DNA from: a bacterium | Lineage (GTDB): Bacteria > Bacillota > Clostridia > Lachnospirales > Lachnospiraceae | Direction: 5' to 3' | Length of the DNA stretch: 64,000 bases | Assembly (NCBI GenBank): GCA_028724545.1 | Contig: JAQYCU010000039.1 | Location: 1 to 64,000, forward strand | Shown here: positions 29,279-38,820 of the stretch, one piece after another | Layout: each line of letters starts with the position of its first letter | Position numbering within the stretch: position 1 is the first letter of the stretch | Notes under the pieces: model-generated | The model's input: only the letters and a program-made list of their open reading frames with translations | The model's database searches: none | Told to the model about the DNA's origin: nothing | Made by a program: the position numbers and the translations under genes

Positions 29279-29514
29279 AAAGAATAAAATTTGGCAAAAC
29301 CAACAATTTTTGGACGAATTTTATGGAATATTTTCTACGTTTTGAACGAAAAAAAATAAAAGTATACGCTTTGCACAAAATAGGAATTGTTTCTTTGGCA
29401 ATTTATGCTATGGTAAACGAAAACTTAATGGTGTATTATATGTTTTGTGATGAGCGTAATAGAAAATTACGCAGATAAAAATATTATTTATTGATATATG
29501 GGAGGATACATAAT

Positions 29515-30627
29515 ATGGCAAGTTTATCATTAAAAAACATTTCTAAAACTTATCCAAACGGATTTCAGGCTGTTAAGAATTTCAACCTTGATATTGCAGA
29601 CAAGGAGTTCATCATTTTCGTAGGACCTTCAGGATGTGGTAAGTCTACTACACTTCGTATGATTGCAGGTCTTGAAGAGATTACAGAAGGTGAATTATGG
29701 ATTGGTAACAATATGGTAAATGATGTTGAACCTAAGGATAGAGATATTGCGATGGTATTCCAGAACTACGCTCTTTATCCACATATGACAGTTTATGACA
29801 ACATGGCATTTGGTCTTAAATTAAGAAAGACACCAAAGGATAAGATTGACAAGTTAGTTAGAGAAGCTGCTAAGATTCTTGATATTGAGTCATTATTAGA
29901 CCGTAAGCCAAAGGCTTTATCAGGTGGTCAGAGACAGCGTGTAGCTATGGGACGTGCAATCGTTCGTAACCCTAAGGTATTCTTAATGGATGAGCCTTTA
30001 TCAAACCTGGATGCTAAGCTTCGTGTACAGATGCGTATCGAGATTTCTAAACTCCATCAGAGTCTGGAAGCAACTATCATCTACGTAACACATGACCAGA
30101 CAGAGGCTCTTACACTGGGAACACGTATCGTAGTTATGAAAGATGGTGTTATGCAGCAGGTTGCTACTCCTATCGACCTTTATACAAAACCTTGCAATAT
30201 GTTCGTTGCAGGATTCATCGGTTCTCCACAGATGAACTTCATCGACTGTAAAGCAGTTCAGGATGGAAATGATGTAAAACTTGAGTTTGGTTCATACGCA
30301 GTAAAACTTCCTGAGAACAAAGCTGAGAAACTGATTGAAGGTGGTTTCATCGGTAAAGATGTTGTATTAGGTATTCGTCCAGAAGATATTAAAGATGAAG
30401 AAATCTTTGTTAATGCTGGTACAGATAATATCTTAGAAGCAACAGTTAAGGTATATGAAATGCTTGGTGCTGAAGTATTCTTATACTTCACAGTTGAAGG
30501 CGTTGATATTACAGTTCGTGTTAACCCACGTACAACTGCACGCCCTGGCGATACTATCAAGATTGCACTTGATACAAGCAAGATTCATGTATTCGACAAA
30601 GAAACAGAAGTTACTATTACAAACTAG
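29515..30627 (+). CDS. msmX: multiple-sugar ABC transporter ATP-binding protein (MsmX/UgpC type)
   Basis: FVGPSGCGKSTTLRMIAGLE, ALSGGQRQRVAMGRAIVRNPKVFLMDEPLSNLDAKLRVQMR; C-terminal OB domain. Confidence 0.9.
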   Translation: MASLSLKNISKTYPNGFQAVKNFNLDIADKEFIIFVGPSGCGKSTTLRMIAGLEEITEGELWIGNNMVNDVEPKDRDIAMVFQNYALYPHMTVYDNMAFGLKLRKTPKDKIDKLVREAAKILDIESLLDRKPKALSGGQRQRVAMGRAIVRNPKVFLMDEPLSNLDAKLRVQMRIEISKLHQSLEATIIYVTHDQTEALTLGTRIVVMKDGVMQQVATPIDLYTKPCNMFVAGFIGSPQMNFIDCKAVQDGNDVKLEFGSYAVKLPENKAEKLIEGGFIGKDVVLGIRPEDIKDEEIFVNAGTDNILEATVKVYEMLGAEVFLYFTVEGVDITVRVNPRTTARPGDTIKIALDTSKIHVFDKETEVTITN

Positions 30628-30655
30628 TCTGATACAGGATTATAAAGTATTTCCA

Positions 30656-30689
30656 AAAGGATGTTGTCATTTGGCAACATCCTTTTTTT
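30656..30689 (+). terminator. intrinsic terminator after msmX
   Basis: aaaaggatgttgtcatttggcaacatccttttttt. Confidence 0.92.
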
Positions 30690-30905
30690 GCTCTTTGTCA
30701 AGAGGTGGGGGGAAAAGAACCTTTTATATTTTTTTTGGAATCCGGGAAAATTAATTTTACCCGGTATTTTTTCAAGCAGGACAGAGGGCGATTTTTTGTG
30801 AAAAACGCCGATTTCCTATAGAGATTCAATATTTACATTTGTACAAAACAATGATAAAATGGACGTATAGGCGTATTTGAAGTATAAAAATGTTGGAGGA
30901 AAAAT

Positions 30906-31994
30906 ATGATATCAAATCAAGTGTTACAGACAACGATAGACGGTTTGAAAAATATTACACGCATCGACATCTGTGTAATGGACATTGAAGGCAAGGCACT
31001 TGCTACTACAATTAATAATGTTGAAGAATATGAAGAAGCAGTTATGGCATTTGTAGATTCTCCGGCAGATAGTCAGGTGCTGCAGGGTTACCAGTTTTTT
31101 AAAGTATTTGACGAGCATCAGTTAGAATATGTTATTTTGGCAAAAGGCGACAGCGATGATGTTTATATGGTCGGCAAACTTGCTGCATTTCAGATTAGCA
31201 ATCTTTTAGTTGCTTACAAAGAGCGATATGATAAAGATAATTTTATAAAGAATCTTTTGTTAGATAACCTTTTGCTGGTTGACATTTACAACCGTGCTAA
31301 AAAACTTCATATTGAAACGAATGTAAAGCGTGTTGTATTTCTGATTGAAACAAAAAACGAAAAAGACACCGGTGCATTAGAAACAGTGAAAGGCCTTTTC
31401 GCAGGCAGAAAACAGGATTTTATAACACAGGTAGATGAGAAGAATATCATTTTGGTAAAAGAAGTTGGAGAAGGCGAAGATTATTCCGATATGGAAAAGA
31501 CAGCCAAAGTGATTCTGGATATGCTGAATACAGAAGCAATGACAACGGTGCACGTTGCATATGGAACAATGGTAGAGGAAATCAAAGATGTTTCCCGTTC
31601 CTATAAAGAGGCGAAGATGGCGTTAGATGTCGGTAAGATTTTCTACAGTGACCGTAACGTAATTGCTTATAGCAGTTTAGGAATCGGCAGGCTAATTTAC
31701 CAGCTGCCAATGCCACTTTGTAAAATGTTTATCAAAGAAATCTTCGGAGATAAATCACCAGATGAATTTGATGAAGAAACCATTGCCACTATCAATAAGT
31801 TTTTTGAAAACAGCCTGAATGTTTCGGAAACTTCCAGACAATTATATATCCATCGAAATACATTGGTATATCGTCTGGACAAGTTACAAAAAAGTACAAA
31901 TCTGGATTTGCGAGTATTTGATGACGCGATTACATTTAAGATTGCTTTGATGGTAGTAAAATATATGAAATACATGGAAAGTTTTGAATATTAA
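30906..31994 (+). CDS. PucR/CdaR-type transcriptional regulator
   Basis: C-terminal FFENSLNVSETSRQLYIHRNTLVYRLDKLQKSTNLDLRVFDDAITFKIALMV. Confidence 0.88.
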   Translation: MISNQVLQTTIDGLKNITRIDICVMDIEGKALATTINNVEEYEEAVMAFVDSPADSQVLQGYQFFKVFDEHQLEYVILAKGDSDDVYMVGKLAAFQISNLLVAYKERYDKDNFIKNLLLDNLLLVDIYNRAKKLHIETNVKRVVFLIETKNEKDTGALETVKGLFAGRKQDFITQVDEKNIILVKEVGEGEDYSDMEKTAKVILDMLNTEAMTTVHVAYGTMVEEIKDVSRSYKEAKMALDVGKIFYSDRNVIAYSSLGIGRLIYQLPMPLCKMFIKEIFGDKSPDEFDEETIATINKFFENSLNVSETSRQLYIHRNTLVYRLDKLQKSTNLDLRVFDDAITFKIALMVVKYMKYMESFEY

Positions 31995-32057
31995 TATCGT
32001 GCGTGGGCAAATTCAAGGATGAGTCCACGCACATTCTGCATAAAAGGAGAAAATTAT

Positions 32058-32756
32058 ATGGAAAACAGCACACCGTTAATTGCATTAGAAGACGTCGTGG
32101 TACGTTATACGGCTGGAACAGAAGCACTAAAGAAAGTAAACCTTTCTGTCGGGAAAGGAGAATTTGTTTTTGTTGTCGGAAGCAGTGGCTCCGGAAAATC
32201 CACCCTGATAAAGACACTTTTGGGAGAAGTGCCAGTAACATCAGGCAGCATCAGAGTTTCTGGAAAGCAGCTGAACAAACTAAAAAGAAAAGAATTACCC
32301 TATTACCGAAGAATGCTGGGCGTCGTATTTCAGGAGTTTCGTCTGTTAGAAGACCGTAATGTCTATGAAAATGTTGCACTGGCACAAAGAGTTATCGGTG
32401 TCAGCAATGAGCGCATCAAAAAGAATGTTTCGATTATGCTGGATATGGTAGGGCTGAATGATAAAAGCAGGGATTATCCACAGGAATTGTCCGGTGGAGA
32501 ACAGCAGCGAGTTGCGATAGCCAGAGCAATGGTAAACAGGCCGGGCATTCTGCTTGCTGATGAGCCGACAGGAAATTTAGACCCCAACAACTCCTGGGAA
32601 ATTATGACATTACTGGAAGAAATGAATAAACTGGGAACTACGGTTATTGTAGTTACGCACAATAATGAGATAGTTGACAGGATGAAGAAACGTGTTGTCA
32701 CACTTCATCAGGGAAATTTGATAAGTGATGAGGCACAAGGAGGATATGTACAGTGA
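32058..32756 (+). CDS. ftsE: cell division ATP-binding protein FtsE
   Basis: [51 protein letters not shown]; followed by ftsX. Confidence 0.92.
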   Translation: MENSTPLIALEDVVVRYTAGTEALKKVNLSVGKGEFVFVVGSSGSGKSTLIKTLLGEVPVTSGSIRVSGKQLNKLKRKELPYYRRMLGVVFQEFRLLEDRNVYENVALAQRVIGVSNERIKKNVSIMLDMVGLNDKSRDYPQELSGGEQQRVAIARAMVNRPGILLADEPTGNLDPNNSWEIMTLLEEMNKLGTTVIVVTHNNEIVDRMKKRVVTLHQGNLISDEAQGGYVQ

Positions 32757-33655
32757 AAACACTTGGTTATGGATTAAAGCAGGGAATGAAAAATATATGG
32801 CAAAACAGATTGTTTTCGTTAGCAGCGATAGGAACGATTGCCACCTGCCTCTTTCTGTTGGGGATTTTCTACGCGCTGCTCAGTAATTTTCAGCATATGG
32901 TATATAACGCAGAGAGCACGGTCGGAATTACCGTGTTTTTTGAGGAAGGATTGCCACAGGAGCAGATAGAGCAGATAGGCGACCAGATAAAAACGTGCAA
33001 AACTGTTGAGAAGGTAACGTATGTTTCAGCGCAGGAGGCCTGGGAAAAGTTTCAGAAAGAAATGTATTCGGACGAAGGTGCTTTAGAAGATACCTTTGGA
33101 GATGAAAATCCGTTAAAAGATTCAGCATCCTATGAAGTATATTTAAGTGATGTGTCGAATCAGGAAAGCATTGTGCGAACCATCAGTGATATGGAAGGTG
33201 TGCGCAAAGTAAATGGCTCCAGCACGGTAGCAAACGGACTGAGCAGTTTTAATGCACTGATTGCTTACGTTTCAGCAACAATTGTTATTCTGCTTTTGCT
33301 GGTTTCGGTATTTCTGATTAGCACGGCAGTAGCAACCGGCATCCGTGTCAGAAAAGACGAGATTTCCATTATGCAGTATATAGGTGCAACAGATGCTTTT
33401 ATCAAGACGCCGTTTATCATTGAAGGTGTCGTAATTGGTCTGACAGGGGCGATTATTCCACTGATTGTATTGTGGTTTTTATACGAAAAACTAATCGATT
33501 TTATACTGGCTCATTTTTCAGTATTATCGCAATGGCTGGCATTTGTACCGGTGGCAGAAGAGTTTAAGGTGTTACTTCCACTTTCCCTGCTGGTAGGTGT
33601 CGGAATCGGTTTTGCAGGCAGTGCGATGTCAGTACGGAAACATTTGTTGAGGTGA
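32753..33655 (+). CDS. ftsX: cell division permease-like protein FtsX
   Basis: ATG overlaps ftsE stop; FtsX topology (TM, extracellular domain, 3 TM), RVRKDEISIMQYIGATDAFIKTPFIIEG. Confidence 0.92.
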   Translation: MKTLGYGLKQGMKNIWQNRLFSLAAIGTIATCLFLLGIFYALLSNFQHMVYNAESTVGITVFFEEGLPQEQIEQIGDQIKTCKTVEKVTYVSAQEAWEKFQKEMYSDEGALEDTFGDENPLKDSASYEVYLSDVSNQESIVRTISDMEGVRKVNGSSTVANGLSSFNALIAYVSATIVILLLLVSVFLISTAVATGIRVRKDEISIMQYIGATDAFIKTPFIIEGVVIGLTGAIIPLIVLWFLYEKLIDFILAHFSVLSQWLAFVPVAEEFKVLLPLSLLVGVGIGFAGSAMSVRKHLLR

Positions 33656-33664
33656 TGAAAGAAT

Positions 33665-35008
33665 ATGAAGAAAAAAATCGTTTTAGTCGCAGTACTCTGG
33701 GCTTTCGGGGCTGTTCTGACCGGCAGTGGCTCTTTGCAGACGTTGCTGTTTGGGCATCCGTTTTTTGAGAACCAGAACGTGCAGGCAGAAAAAGCAATTG
33801 AAAGTGAGATAAATAAGACAAACCAGAAAAAGCAGTCTTTGCAGGAAGAAAAAAAGCAGTTGGAAAGCGACATTGCTGCCATCGAGTCCAAAAAAGACAA
33901 TGTTGTAGAATATATTCAGACACTGGATGAAAAATTAAATGGTCTGTCTGAAAAAATAGAGAAGAACCAGGAAGAAAGCACGGCTGTAAAAGCACAGATA
34001 AAAAACTTGCGAAAAAAGAAAAAGCAGGCGCAGAAGCAGAAAGAAAGCCAGTATGATACCATGAGCAAGCGCATAAAATACATATATGAAAATGGGAACG
34101 ACGGCTATCTGGAACTTTTGCTGGAATCCAACAGTTTGTCAGAACTGTTTAATCGTGCTGAGTATGTCAGCAAAGTCACAAATTATGACAGGCAGATGTT
34201 GAAAAATTATCAGGAAGTCTGCCTGCAGATAGAACAGTCGCAAAAACAACTCAAAGAACAGCTGGCCGAACTGACAAGTCTGAAAGACAGTCTGAAGCTG
34301 GAAAAAGATTCTGTTAATCTGCTGGTAGATAAAAAGACAGAGCAACTTAACAAATACCAGACATTAGTAAGCAATAAGAGTAGTGAGGTTGCCAGTACGA
34401 ACAACCTGTTACAGCAACAGGAAGATGCATTGGAAAAACTGATGGCAGAACAGCGTCGTCAGGCAGAAGCAGCTGAAAAAGCAGCTCAGAAGAAGCAAGA
34501 GAAAAATACGCAGAGCAACAAAGCGAATAATTCGTCTAATAATACGACAAATAACAATTCGACAAATAATAATACAGCAAGTAACAACACGACTAGCAAC
34601 AATACCGTGTCTAAAGCAGGATATGGATGGCCACTTGCTGCATCCGGAAGGATATCCTCTTATTTCGGTTACCGGACGGCACCGACAGAAGGTGCCAGCA
34701 CGTTCCACAAAGGAATCGATATTTCCATTCCGACGGGAACCGGTGTACTTGCGACAAAAGCAGGAACCGTAGTAACATCATCCTATTCCTCATCAGCAGG
34801 AAATTATATTGCCGTGTCGCACGGAAATGGCGTGTATTCATACTATATGCACTGTTCAAAACTATTGGTAAGTGCAGGAAGCAAGGTTTCAAAAGGACAA
34901 AAAATCGCTTTGTCGGGCAACACAGGAATATCGACAGGCCCTCATCTGCACTTTGCCATTTATGCAAATGGGGCATATGTTAACCCGTTAAATTATGTAT
35001 CCCAATAG
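33665..35008 (+). CDS. EnvC-like coiled-coil M23 peptidoglycan hydrolase/activator
   Basis: signal/TM, long coiled coil, Asn/Thr linker, LytM domain TFHKGIDISIPTGTGVLATKAGTVV...HGNGVYSYYMHCSKL...GPHLHFAIY. Confidence 0.9.
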   Translation: MKKKIVLVAVLWAFGAVLTGSGSLQTLLFGHPFFENQNVQAEKAIESEINKTNQKKQSLQEEKKQLESDIAAIESKKDNVVEYIQTLDEKLNGLSEKIEKNQEESTAVKAQIKNLRKKKKQAQKQKESQYDTMSKRIKYIYENGNDGYLELLLESNSLSELFNRAEYVSKVTNYDRQMLKNYQEVCLQIEQSQKQLKEQLAELTSLKDSLKLEKDSVNLLVDKKTEQLNKYQTLVSNKSSEVASTNNLLQQQEDALEKLMAEQRRQAEAAEKAAQKKQEKNTQSNKANNSSNNTTNNNSTNNNTASNNTTSNNTVSKAGYGWPLAASGRISSYFGYRTAPTEGASTFHKGIDISIPTGTGVLATKAGTVVTSSYSSSAGNYIAVSHGNGVYSYYMHCSKLLVSAGSKVSKGQKIALSGNTGISTGPHLHFAIYANGAYVNPLNYVSQ

Positions 35009-35071
35009 AAAAAAACAGAACTTGCAGTACCATTTTTGATGTATTATATTATAAAAAAAGAAAGGGAATAT

Positions 35072-36283
35072 ATGAAAAATAAGAATTTTTTAAAAGGTTT
35101 TTTGCTGGGCATCCTCAGCAGTGTGGCAGGAATGTTTCTGTTTATTATGCTCGTTAACGGAGGTGTGCTGAATCTTACGGGAGGAAATTCGGGCAGCCAT
35201 GCTGCTTTGCGACAGAAAATCAACAGCAAAGTCAATGTGCTGGAAGCATATATCGACAAATATTTTTTGGATGACATAGATGAAGAGAAGATGGCAACTT
35301 CGGTTTATAAAGGGGTAATCAATGGTTTAGGAGATGATTATGCAGCGTACTATACAGCCGAAGAGTACAAAGAAATTATGGAAAAAACAGATGGCATTTA
35401 TTGTGGAATTGGTGCCTATATAGCAACAGATACCAAGACCGGACTGGTCAGTATTGTAAAACCAATCAAAAACAGTCCGGCAGAAAAAGCAGGAATCAAG
35501 GCAGGAGATTTAATCTATGCAGTAGATGGAAAGGAGGTAACAGGAGAAGAAATTTCCAGCGTTCAGGCTTTGGTAAAAGGGGAAAAGGGAACAAAAGTAG
35601 TTTTGACAATTGTCAGAAAGGATGAGCAAAAAAAAGTTACTGTTACACGTGATGAAATTGAAGAGGATACTGTAAGCTGCCAGCTGTTGGATGAACAGAT
35701 TGGTTATATACAGGTTACGGGGTTTGAATCGGTGACACCGAATCAATTCAAAAATGCTCTCAAAAAATTAGAAAAGAAAGATATGAAAGCCCTTATCATA
35801 GATTTGCGTGATAATGGTGGTGGGCTGCTGGATGCAGCAGTAGAAATGCTGGACCAGATGTTGCCTAAGGGAGTTGTAGTGTATAGTAAGGACAAAGAAG
35901 GAAACAAGCAGGAATATTATGCAGAAGATGATGATTGCTTCAAAAAACCACTCGCTATTTTGGTGAATGGCAATTCAGCCAGTGCATCAGAAGTCTTTGC
36001 AGGTGCCATTCAGGATGAGGAGGCAGGAAAATTAATTGGCACAACAACTTTTGGAAAAGGTATTGTACAGGGTCTGTTTGGCTTAAAAGATGGTTCTGCC
36101 GTGAAGATGACAACGGCAAAATATTACACGCCAAAAGGACGCAATATTCATGGAAAAGGGTTGACACCTGATATTAAGGTGGAACAGTCAGATGAAAAAA
36201 ACAAGTTACCGGTTAGTAAAAAGGAAGTTGATAACCAGATAAAAGCAGCGTATGACTATTTATTACAGGAAATTGCAAAATAA
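35072..36283 (+). CDS. S41 family C-terminal processing protease (CtpA/B-like)
   Basis: PDZ domain, NGNSASASEVFAGAIQDEEAGKLIGTTTFGKG (Ser-Lys). Confidence 0.92.
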   Translation: MKNKNFLKGFLLGILSSVAGMFLFIMLVNGGVLNLTGGNSGSHAALRQKINSKVNVLEAYIDKYFLDDIDEEKMATSVYKGVINGLGDDYAAYYTAEEYKEIMEKTDGIYCGIGAYIATDTKTGLVSIVKPIKNSPAEKAGIKAGDLIYAVDGKEVTGEEISSVQALVKGEKGTKVVLTIVRKDEQKKVTVTRDEIEEDTVSCQLLDEQIGYIQVTGFESVTPNQFKNALKKLEKKDMKALIIDLRDNGGGLLDAAVEMLDQMLPKGVVVYSKDKEGNKQEYYAEDDDCFKKPLAILVNGNSASASEVFAGAIQDEEAGKLIGTTTFGKGIVQGLFGLKDGSAVKMTTAKYYTPKGRNIHGKGLTPDIKVEQSDEKNKLPVSKKEVDNQIKAAYDYLLQEIAK

Positions 36284-36390
36284 AGCATTTTTCAACACTT
36301 GACAGGAAAACTGTTGCGTGATAAAACGAAGGAAAAAGGAAAAGCGTGCCGTAACATAGTCTTACAGTTGCTTTTGGGTAAGATAAGGGG

Positions 36391-37119
36391 ATGGCTATGA
36401 TAAGAATTGCAGTATGTGACGATGACATGAAAACATGTAATCTATTAGAAGAGTATATCGCAAAAATATGTGATGATATGGATGTGAAATTAGAACTTCA
36501 CATCTACGACAATAGCACAGAATTGTGCGAATGTGTCCAGAAAGGACAGAAATATGAAGTGCTTTTTCTGGACATTGAAATGCCAAATCGGAATGGCATT
36601 GAAGTGGGAAGTTATCTGCGAAAAAATTGTGGTGATGATTCGATTCAGATTGTGTACATATCAGGAAGTGAGTCATACGCTATGAAATTATTTGAAACGC
36701 ATCCTGTTAATTTCCTGATTAAACCACTGGCTTATGAAGCAGTGGAGGAAACTCTCAAAAATTCATTAGAGTTAATGAATACGATGGCACAAAAATTTGT
36801 GTATCGGAAAAAGCAGGACGTCTATTTCGTGGATTACCGGGATATTATGTATTTTAAGAGTAATAACAGAAAGGTTCAGATTGTAATTCCGGATCAGACA
36901 CTGGATTTTTACGGAAAGTTAGAGGAAATATATCAGACACTTCCGGAATCCAGATTTCTGTATATTCACAAGTCATTTATTGTTAACATTGCATTTATAA
37001 AGACCTTTGAGTATAGCAGTTTAAGCCTGCTAAATGGTGAAGTGCTGCCGATATCCCAGTCGAGGAGAAAAGCGATACGGATAGCACAGGAATCTTTTAC
37101 TTTGGGAGGAAATAAATGA
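36391..37119 (+). CDS. LytTR-family response regulator (AgrA-like)
   Basis: receiver VLFLDIEMPNRNGIEVG; LytTR DNA-binding domain DIMYFKSNNRKVQIVI...FLYIHKSFIVNI. Confidence 0.93.
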   Translation: MAMIRIAVCDDDMKTCNLLEEYIAKICDDMDVKLELHIYDNSTELCECVQKGQKYEVLFLDIEMPNRNGIEVGSYLRKNCGDDSIQIVYISGSESYAMKLFETHPVNFLIKPLAYEAVEETLKNSLELMNTMAQKFVYRKKQDVYFVDYRDIMYFKSNNRKVQIVIPDQTLDFYGKLEEIYQTLPESRFLYIHKSFIVNIAFIKTFEYSSLSLLNGEVLPISQSRRKAIRIAQESFTLGGNK

Positions 37120-38387
37120 CGGTATATACTATGGTTTATCTGATTACAGAAGTATTTTATATTTATATTCTGAATCTGTATTTTAGTTCAGTCTTTGAAG
37201 AGCGCAGAACGAATGCATGGGCTTTGGCAGCGACTTATCTGGGTTTTCTGTTAATAGCAGATGGCGAGTATCTGATACTGAATGATTTCAGGCTGAATGC
37301 ATTATTAAACATTCTGTTTATGTTTGCCATTACGCTTCATTATGAATCGACTATGATAAAGCGTATGCTGACAGTGCTGTTATTGTATATTATAATGGCG
37401 ATGATAGAGTCGGTGATTGTGGCCCTGACTGGCCCTATGGCAGAAATATCCCGTGCCGAATATCAGGAAGTTTTAGGACCTGTTTTTATTAAGTTCGCAT
37501 TGTATATTGTAGTGTTACTGTTGCGCAACTTTAAAAATATCAGAAAGAATATGATATTTCCGAAAACATTGTTACTCAGTATTTTTCTGATTCCGTGCAG
37601 CTCGGTGTATTTGATTTTTAGTATGATTGTCAATAACTTTAATCATTTTGACAAAGTGCAGTTAGTTATCTGCATTTCAGCTATTTTACTGATTAATGTA
37701 GTGGCATTTTATCTGTACGATACGATTGTCAGATATTATAACGAACGAATGGAAACAGAGTTAGTCAAACAGGAAAAACTGTATTATCTGAAACAATTTG
37801 AGTATCTGAAGGACAATGTGGAAGAGGTAAAGGCATTTCGTCACGATTTAAGGAATCATCTGGGCGTTTTGTATGCGATGGTAGACACGCAGCCGGAAGA
37901 AGCCAAAAAGTATATCACAGAAATGAATGGCAGTATGACTGCCGGCAACCTGTATGCCAGAACAGGTAATATTATCATTGACAGCATTGTTAATACGAAA
38001 TTAGCAAAAGCAAAAGAGAATAATGTTGAGATTATTACAAATTTTACAGTTCCTTCTGAAGTGGCAGTGGAGTCATCTGATTTGGTGGCTGTGCTGGGGA
38101 ATATGCTTGATAATGCATTGAATGCTTCCTTGAAGTTGAAAGAAGGACGCAAAATAGAAGTTCAGATTCGTTTTGAAAGAGGAATGTTGCGAATCGACAT
38201 TTCCAATGCATTCGATGGCAATCTCAAGTATGAGAATAACCACCTGGTAACAACAGCGCGAAGGAAAGACGGACATGGTTATGGCATACGGAATATAGAA
38301 AATGCTGTCAGAAAATATCGTGGATGCTATGAGGTATCCTGCAGTGAGTCTATCTTTTGTGCAAGTGCCATAATGTATGTAGCATAA
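37116..38387 (+). CDS. GHKL-domain sensor histidine kinase (AgrC-like)
   Basis: about 6 N-terminal TM helices, FRHDLRNHLGVLYAMV H-box, LGNMLDNALNAS N-box, GHGYGIRNIENAV; ATGA overlap with agrA. Confidence 0.92.
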   Translation: MTVYTMVYLITEVFYIYILNLYFSSVFEERRTNAWALAATYLGFLLIADGEYLILNDFRLNALLNILFMFAITLHYESTMIKRMLTVLLLYIIMAMIESVIVALTGPMAEISRAEYQEVLGPVFIKFALYIVVLLLRNFKNIRKNMIFPKTLLLSIFLIPCSSVYLIFSMIVNNFNHFDKVQLVICISAILLINVVAFYLYDTIVRYYNERMETELVKQEKLYYLKQFEYLKDNVEEVKAFRHDLRNHLGVLYAMVDTQPEEAKKYITEMNGSMTAGNLYARTGNIIIDSIVNTKLAKAKENNVEIITNFTVPSEVAVESSDLVAVLGNMLDNALNASLKLKEGRKIEVQIRFERGMLRIDISNAFDGNLKYENNHLVTTARRKDGHGYGIRNIENAVRKYRGCYEVSCSESIFCASAIMYVA

Positions 38388-38408
38388 CAGCAAAATACAA
38401 AAAAAGAA

Positions 38409-38450
38409 ATCAGAAAATTGTTTGTCAAGAGCAATTTTCTGATTTTTTTT
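38409..38450 (+). terminator. intrinsic terminator between agrC and agrD
   Basis: ATCAGAAAATTG/CAATTTTCTGAT stem plus T8. Confidence 0.88.
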
Positions 38451-38475
38451 AATTTTTTTAAAAACTTTTTTAAAA

Positions 38476-38540
38476 TTCAACAAAAACACTGTAAATTTCT
38501 ACAAAACGCTCAAAACGGAAATTTTAAATAGTGCTATACT
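38476..38540 (+). promoter_or_regulatory. candidate AgrA (LytTR) direct-repeat site and extended -10 promoter of agrD-agrB-GH5
   Basis: TTCAACAAAAAC (38476) and TTCTACAAAACG (38497), 21-bp spacing; TGC-TATACT extended -10 at 38532-38540; no good -35 hexamer. Confidence 0.6.
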
Positions 38541-38676
38541 AAGGGCGTCACAAGAAGGATGAGGAGTTCGGATGTATTCACGTTGCATTGATACTGGGTG
38601 GGATACAAATGAGTTTTCTCAGGGCAACTTGTTATCCGTCGGATAACAAGACGAGCGAAAGGAGGTCTGGAGGCTT

Positions 38677-38820
38677 ATGAAAAAATTGCTAAGAAAGAGT
38701 ATGCAGTTTTTGGCTACTTTCGGAATTGTTGTAACAGCTACTGCTGCAAATTCAACATGTCTGCTGTTTGCACATCAACCTGAAATGCCAGAAGGCTACA
38801 AGTCACTCCGGAAATTCTAA
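38677..38820 (+). CDS. cyclic thiolactone autoinducer peptide precursor (AgrD-like), 47 aa
   Basis: MKKLLRKSMQFLATFGIVVTATAANSTCLLFAHQPEMPEGYKSLRKF; amphipathic leader, Cys28, acidic/Pro tail; RBS ggaggtctggagg; TAATG overlap with agrB. Confidence 0.88.
   Translation: MKKLLRKSMQFLATFGIVVTATAANSTCLLFAHQPEMPEGYKSLRKF

Noticed and set aside
38548-38676. c-di-GMP riboswitch in agrD leader
   Set aside because: Does not contain the GEMM core (CACGCACAGGGCAAACC / GGGACGCAAAGC) or class II core
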